Positions 58,301 to 64,000 of a DNA stretch of 64,000 bases are shown one piece after another (position 1 is the first letter of the stretch; each line of letters starts with the position of its first letter). The stretch is from NCBI GenBank assembly GCA_963682175.1, contig OY821772.1, forward strand, positions 47,514,925 through 47,578,924, in the 5' to 3' direction. The translations under genes and the position numbers were made by a program. This DNA is from Triglochin maritima. Taxonomy: Eukaryota; Streptophyta; Magnoliopsida; Alismatales; Juncaginaceae. The notes beneath the pieces are model-generated. The model made no database searches. It saw only the letters and a program-made list of their open reading frames with translations, and was not told where the DNA came from.

Positions 58301-58657
58301 TACATTTTTTTCCGTCAGGTTACTTTTGTTTTCACAAACCAAGTTGATGGAAAGCTGACGCCAATTGAATCGGTAGAAAGAACAAAACATAAGGAACTGG
58401 ATGCACAAAAGCCCTCTCCCAACAGCGTGAGATCAATATTCAATCCACAACCAAGAAATCAATCAATAACATCCTGTGACTGTACGGCCAAGACAGCAGT
58501 GAGTGAAGCCCGCATTTTCACGCATAATGGATGCTCATCATCTAAAATCCATCTTTCTGGTCTAAGATCATCAAGAAAGCCTAGAAGCTCTCTCAGTAAT
58601 CAAATTCGTCCAAGACAGGTTCTTGTTTCAAATGAGTCAGATGATGATTTTGTCTAA
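49396..58657 (+). CDS. RAD54: RAD54-like SNF2 DNA-repair ATPase, 21 exons
   Basis: Modelled exons: 49396-49601, 50313-50681, 51551-51637, 51773-52013, 52113-52238, 52367-52423, 52514-52600, 53441-53536, 53637-53687, 53902-53976, 54064-54150, 54569-54660, 54740-54872, 55556-55675, 55744-55857, 55979-56062, 56681-56758, 56979-57037, 57232-57433, 57508-57606, 58319-58657. All borders are GT-AG and the total is 2,802 nt, 933 aa. Acidic N-terminus, Walker A in D-D-M-G-L-G-K-T (about 218-225), D-E-A-H at 329-332, then helicase C motifs (L-R-L-D-G-S-T near 585; R-V-W-R-D-G-Q-K near 651-658). The insert between lobes and the R-D-G-Q motif match RAD54 rather than other SNF2 classes. It is expected to assist RAD51 in homologous recombination in the nucleus. 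The frame is intact and no transposon lies inside. Confidence 0.93.
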
Positions 58658-61411
58658 GTAATATGGGAATATCTGCAAATTTCAGTGTGGCTTGCTCGGC
58701 AACATGTTTTGAATCATACTCTTCAAGTCAGACACACATGCAGCCGTCGACAACAAGTTGCCTTCCCTGATCATGGGAAAATCTCTTCTTGTCAGATACC
58801 ATCTTAGGTAGATCTCAGATCAATGCAACATACACATACATGATTACAGTCTTGCAATTGGACATCCATACCTTATTATTCAATACTAAGAGTTACAGAA
58901 GGCAGACCGTTTCACGAACTGTTCCTTTGAGATCACTTGAAATCCTTTAGGAAGTGATAGCTACACGTGAGCCTTGTTGTCAACTAGAATTTCTTCCTCT
59001 GATCTAGAGCCACCACCACTTTTGCAGTATGTATATAAAACTGAGCACGGCTAGGCAGACTTGTCACATTAACACTTCACTGAAGCTTGCTTCATCTATC
59101 GTGAATCAATATATGAATGAGCTGGGAATTGCTTAGAAGATCTGGTTTTGGAATATTTTAAGTTGCATTGAAGGTACTCTATGAAACTCTATTATGAATA
59201 GCACAATGCACTACAGCCAGTTCGACTTCAGTTTAACAATCTTCAAGTTTCCTCGGACATGGTGATTGGAATTTCCTTGTTTTGGATGTCTGTGGATGTC
59301 TATGATGCATCTCTTCCTAGTATATCTTCTGCATGGATATATACCTGCATCGAATGTTACGAATCAGCCATCGGATCTTCTAATATGGTTTGAAAGTAAT
59401 TAATTTTACTTGTGAACCACATCATCTTATTTGCTATTGCGTTTTTTTTTTAATTTACGAGTTGTGTAAAACTGTAAATATCAATCAGGTATGACTTGAA
59501 ATCATATTATTTGATTCTATTTCAACAAAATTACCTGTCAGATTAAACAACAATATCATCTAAATCTGCTGCAGCCTGCAGGATCTGTTTTTCTTTTGGA
59601 TTATAACAGTAATACACGGTTAAACGTCTATAACACTGTTGACTTCAATTTCAGAATTTGCTTTCCAATTGAAGTTCTTTTGATGGGTAGTGTTGCAGAT
59701 ACCTTTGCTTGTAGTTTCAAGTGCAAGTGCAAACTGAGCATTGATTGTGGTTGACTGGGCATCTCTAATCTTTCTCAACAGGGGAGATTTGTGTAGCAAG
59801 AGCAACAGCGTAAACACATGGTGCAGTTGGAAGTTCTAAATCCATGCAGCTGGCCTCTGCATTGGTTCAAAAGAACTACTTTTTTGAAGTAACGACTACC
59901 ACTTCCAAGTATCAGGTAATTAACTTTTTGAGAGAAGAAGCTTTTAAACGCAAATTCATTAACAACATCAAAACTGAACAACAGAAGACTTAATGTCACA
60001 TGAATTAACAGTATATGTTAAGTCAGATGATCTCTTTTGGGATTTTGTTCTTTTTTATGGAACCTTAGTTTTTAAAATTCTTTGAAACATTATTTTCAAA
60101 AGTTATTTTTTCTATCACAATGTACTTAATTTTCTTCCTTTTTTTTGAAAGTTACAATGTACTTAATTTTCGAAGTGCAATTCATTTTTGTTGGGGGGAG
60201 AATTATTTTGTCTTGGTTACTTTGACACAAAATATACCTATTTAATTGCCTTTTTCGAAAGCATTTTGAACAAAGCTAAGGAACGTATTCAATTCCAGTA
60301 GATCGAATACTGGCAAACAGAGGAGACCTGGAACTGGGAGACCTCGCACTTTTTAATTTCCAAATCTTGACTTGTTTTTTTTTATTCAGTCCCTTCACTT
60401 CGAAATCCACAACTTACTTATCCTATTGCTCCGCTCCTTTTGTTCTTGGATATCTTCTGTTAAACCCGTCATGAAAACCCCATCCACTGGGGTTTGGTTT
60501 GTATCTTGACAAACCGAATTCCCAATGTACAAATTTATCTAGACTTGGGCCAGGCTTTGAATTGCTTCTAGACAAGCTGGTGAGAATGTTTTTTGGTATT
60601 TGAATTACTATGGATTAAATCAAAACGGCTAATTGTTTACGTTTCTTATCTATTTTGATTCGAAGTAGTAGATGGTCGACTTGCGTTCCCTATCACAAAG
60701 TCAATTGCCTTATCAAGGCTATGACTACATAAAACGTATGACCAAACCCACCTCATTCACGTCGAACTTTCTTTTAAGACGGTGGGGGTGGTATTGGTAT
60801 TGTGAACATATAAGATGGAAACCATCATAAGTCGTTCAAATTCATGCACACACCAGAAGAGTACCAAAACTTTGCAATCATGAAATTTGTACAGTGCATC
60901 ATCGAATAACAAAAGAGTAGAAATAAAGAACCATTCAAGGACTTCCCAAAAACAACGGGAATGAGTAAACGCCACTCGACAAAGAAGATTAAAGAAAACA
61001 AAACATTTGAAGGAAAAAAATTAACTAACGATCCGAGTTGCTGTCCTTTCACATGGTCATCCCCTTCCATTCAACCAAAAGTCGAATCTCAACACAGTAC
61101 GAAAGAACCTTTAAATCTCCTTTGTCCTTCAACAATCAACACCCATCTCACCTAGACACGAACTACAACCATTGTACAGACTACAGAGGAATCATATCCC
61201 AAACTTCCATCATTCTTCAATTCCTGCAACAACAAGGGCATCAATACATCACCATATAAATCTTCACTCAAAAACAAAAAAACAGCCTATGAAATATAAT
61301 TTTCCTTTTGTTAAACGTGTCATGAAGGAAAAAACAACAACTAATTTCCTAAAAAAGACCGAAAATATCAAAACATGATGGCAAACAAATCACATAAACT
61401 TCACCTGTAAA
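58658..61411. other. 3' region of RAD54-like gene and spacer, no gene seen
   Basis: The first several hundred bases probably contain the 3' UTR. The rest is AT-rich with only short open frames. Exons of the minus-strand gene starting at 62409 may lie here, but I could not identify one with confidence. Confidence 0.4.
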
Positions 61412-61483
61412 GATGCCTTAGTAGGGCTCGAACCTACAATATCACTGTTATGAGCGGTACGTTTCAACCAACACTATGGCACC
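61412..61483 (-). tRNA. tRNA-Met(CAU)-like sequence, degenerate
   Basis: The minus strand folds partly as a tRNA. The T arm is perfect (GTAGG-TTCGAGC-CCTAC) and contains a consensus Pol III B box (GGTTCGAGCCC). The anticodon loop CTCATAA gives anticodon CAT. The anticodon stem has one mismatch and one wobble. The acceptor stem pairs over about six bases but with an extra or mispaired base near position 66. It may be a tRNA pseudogene, an organelle-derived tRNA or part of a SINE; no poly(A) tail or target duplication is evident. Confidence 0.4.
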
Positions 61484-61937
61484 TAAACAACACACTATAT
61501 CTTCAACGCAATTTTGGAAAATCAACCCATGATATCATCAGATAGATGATGAAATACCTTTTTTCTATCTCCCACATAAAGTACTCACAAAAAAATAAAC
61601 CTTGAAAAATAAACACATGAACGCACAACTATTTTCCGATAAATCTACTAGCTAAGCAAACAATATTTGGATAACGCCAACCCAAGTCACCAAAAACAAA
61701 ACATAACTAGTTACTAATTTTATGACATTATTCTTTTTCATGAAAAATTTAAAAATACATAATAAAAAACAGCGTTAAACGTGTAGGACTATAACCAAAC
61801 CAACTGGGGTAACTCAGCCAGTACATATCTAGTCCTGAATTAAACAGCATGACTAGAGATCAAATCCCAACATGTGAATTAAACGCTTTAGATGAAAGAA
61901 AAAGAAAAATAAAAAGAAAGAAAGGTTGGAAGTTTAC

Positions 61938-62409
61938 CTGAGAGGGTTGTATGTTGGTACTGGTGGTCATTCTTCTTACCCGCCACACCGGTATTAGCAG
62001 CAGCAGAAGAAGTAGTAGTAGTAGTAGTAGTAGTAGGAGGAGGTTTCTTGAGGCCAAGAAGCTCCTTCCAACGGAGCGGCACCTTAGCGGGGTGCCTAGA
62101 GTGGCCCTCATCCCCGAGCATGAGCTCCTCCCTGAGCGTCAGCTTGCGGTCGTTGAGGGTCACAAGCCTTCCCTTGAAGAAAACCTCGTCGGCCGCAATC
62201 ATGGGGTGGCTGCTGTTACCGGCAGGGGGGATCGAGGAGAATTCGAACCCGGGGACCGCCGGGTCCAGCGGCCTCTCGTGCTTGATGCACGGCCCCGATG
62301 AGTCCATCACGAAGTCGTTCGAGAACGATATTCGGGGACCCATCTGGGGGATGCCGCTGTTGCTGCTGCTCTTGTCCGAGTTGTTGTTGTACATGTTTAT
62401 GCATTCCAT
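61938..62409 (-). CDS. uncharacterised plant protein, first exon
   Basis: First exon of a plant-specific gene, 157 complete codons. It includes P-R-I-S-F-S-N-D-F (residues 24-32), F-E-F-S-S (about 55-59), A-A-D-E-V-F-F-K-G-R-L (about 72-82) and T-L-R-E-E-L (about 90-95), a combination typical of an uncharacterised family near DUF1645 or the membrane-associated kinase regulators. A Thr run (about 125-133) follows. A strong donor CTCAG|GTAAAC lies at 61938/61937; the open frame beyond it is low-complexity read-through, so I end the exon there. Later exons were not found. No signal peptide. Function unknown. Confidence 0.65.
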
Positions 62410-62440
62410 CTCTCTCCTCTCCTCTCCTCTTCTCTTCTCT
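62410..62440 (-). promoter_or_regulatory. GA-rich leader tract
   Basis: Just upstream of the ATG the sense strand is a purine run of GAGAG/GAAGAG units. Such GA repeats in plant leaders can bind GAGA-type (BPC) factors; that role here is inferred. Confidence 0.4.
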
Positions 62441-62571
62441 TCCCTACTAGGTTTTGTGTATGTTTGTTAAGCCAACACTTTATAAGATATTGCTACTACT
62501 ACTACTCGATCGTATGTGATGTTAATTTGTTTGTGTTGGTGGTTGTGTGTGGAGAGGAGAGTGAGGAGTAC

Positions 62572-62583
62572 AATGTATATATA
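62572..62583 (-). promoter_or_regulatory. TATA box of uncharacterised gene
   Basis: CTATATATAC on the minus strand about 165 bp before the ATG at 62409, giving a leader of roughly 130 nt. Confidence 0.55.
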
Positions 62584-64000
62584 GAACACACAACGCCTCT
62601 ACTACGTCGACATCATCATGTTATTAATTATTGATATTTACCATTTCATCATTCGTAATATTTAAATAATTCTTATTGTTTCTTAGTAGTAAAAATATTT
62701 GAAGTTATTCAACCGCTAGCTAATTCAGTTCAACAATTTACCGAGTAGATTAGCTCGAGTTGTTTAGTACACAAAGAATTTTATTAAGGATGTGATAAAT
62801 TTAGGAATGATATGTTCAAATTAATTATGACTGACTTGGTTTTGTTCAAAGTGTGTGTCCTCACAATGTTTAATATAGTGAATGAAATACTAGTTAAGTA
62901 TTATTTTGTACTATGTTACTATATATATCTTAAGTCTGATTACCAAGGACGAGGTCTATTTTTTTTAAAAAACTTATATTGTAGTTTGTAATACTAAGAG
63001 CATTTTATCCATACTTGTTGAAATATATATGCATATATATGGAGGTAACATGCCTAGAGAATATACTTTGAACTTTCTTTTGATACTTTCAATCATTTTA
63101 ATTCGTTGTAAATAACTGGTTCCAAATTGAAGGTCGCACTTTAATATTTCATATAATTATTTACATATAAGAAATTACAAATAGTTGTACGTTGCAGCAA
63201 TTATACTGTGATTAAGTGTTCCTTTGATGATTTACTTCCATACTTGCTGCCAAGTGCCAACGGAAAACTGGGAGTAAACAATTGCGTACGTCCAAGTTCT
63301 TAGGTGGTTTACCAATTGGTTAAATGAACAGTAAGGATGAGATTACCCAAAACAATCACTAACTGAGTCTTAATATAGTCAAGATCAGTGATTAATTCCA
63401 ACGGTCTTATTCTTGTTTTGAGAGGTTGGGATTTGAAATGAGGGTGAGAGAGTAGAATGGATTAGATAAATAAAATAAAAAACAAACCAAAACAACCGAT
63501 TGAGATTAGTTCAGTTCGAGATTCTTTATCGCGAGATAATCAAGACAAAAGATCAAATCCTAACAGTGTCACTCCCGTGTTTGAGATGTTAAGGATTTTT
63601 TATGGAATTGGTAGTAGAGTAGATTAAATAAAAAGAATTACCGAAAACAAATTTAAGCAAAAAAGATAAGGCTCCCGACTACTTTCTCTTGCTTTCAAAT
63701 TTTGTTCCTATTAATGGTTATGCATGTCATGTGGTATTGAATGCCAGGGCAGAATCCGGATCTGTGGACATATATTTACTCTTTAATATAGTTTTGTTGT
63801 CACCCAACTACATCCACTGATCCACTATTCTTCTTCTTTGCCATTCTACTAAACGACAACGGTGATGTCCGCCAATTTTCACTTATTTTTACATTTACAT
63901 CTCTTCTTTCTTTATCAATCATGTTGTAGAATTCAAATAAACCTACCAGTGGAGTACATGTTTGGTTGAGCCACGTTTTCAAATATATAGCTAAAAAGTA
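62584..64000. other. upstream spacer, no gene seen
   Basis: AT-rich sequence to the window edge. Open frames are short and without recognisable domains. Confidence 0.4.

Noticed and set aside
59775..59999. Possible later exon of the minus-strand gene starting at 62409
   Set aside because: The phrase G-S-R-Y-F-K-K was suggestive, but no acceptor in the right phase and no family match could be supported.

Overview
This is plant nuclear DNA, most likely from a eudicot. The evidence is multi-exon genes with GT-AG introns and AT-rich introns and spacers, an F-box/FBD gene, plant-type small EF-hand proteins, an atypical bHLH gene, a RAD54-type repair gene, and dense LTR retrotransposons, Harbinger elements and hAT-type MITEs. 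The species cannot be named from the sequence.

Layout. 1-3050: left-truncated, decayed Ty1/copia element on the minus strand. 3051-12205: copy 1 of a tandem segmental duplication carrying two small EF-hand genes (5700, 7878) and an intact three-exon F-box/FBD gene (9802-11327); a 962-bp solo LTR sits at 3315-4276. 12206-16671: spacer with a hAT transposase fragment, a 559-bp tandem duplication split by a Harbinger MITE, and a third EF-hand gene (15898). 16672-37057: copy 2 of the duplication, swollen by about 14 kb of insertions. These are a minus-strand solo LTR, an apparently complete young Ty3/gypsy chromovirus (19536-27970), two hAT-type MITEs and two large solo LTRs. Copy 2 keeps an identical EF-hand A gene, has lost EF-hand B, and its F-box copy is a pseudogene. 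38175-38753: atypical bHLH gene (minus). 39788-48070: a hAT-type MITE, then a Harbinger element carrying only ORF1, split by a young gag-only copia-type retroelement. 49396-58657: RAD54-like SNF2 ATPase, about 21 exons and 933 aa. 61412-61483: tRNA-Met-like sequence. 61938-62409: first exon of an uncharacterised plant gene.

Because the duplication supplies an empty-site paralogue, most insertions in either copy can be placed to the base with their target-site duplications. This gives a relative history: duplication, divergence, a probable recent gene-conversion tract over EF-hand A, then a wave of very recent insertions.

The most unusual signal lies inside the LTRs. At least six LTR insertions, spanning both copia-type and gypsy-type elements, carry arrays of the palindrome CGGTCGACCG. 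The palindromes come in pairs whose centres are 19-22 bp apart, and in the larger arrays the pairs repeat about every 70-75 bp. Within a pair the outward-facing halves (CGGTCGA and TCGACCG) are nearly invariant while the inward-facing halves vary, sometimes in a complementary way. In the gypsy-type LTRs the array sits between a conserved splice-donor-like and a conserved acceptor-like site, so it may lie in an LTR intron. In the copia-type LTRs it lies upstream of the TATA box. I know of no described function for this arrangement.
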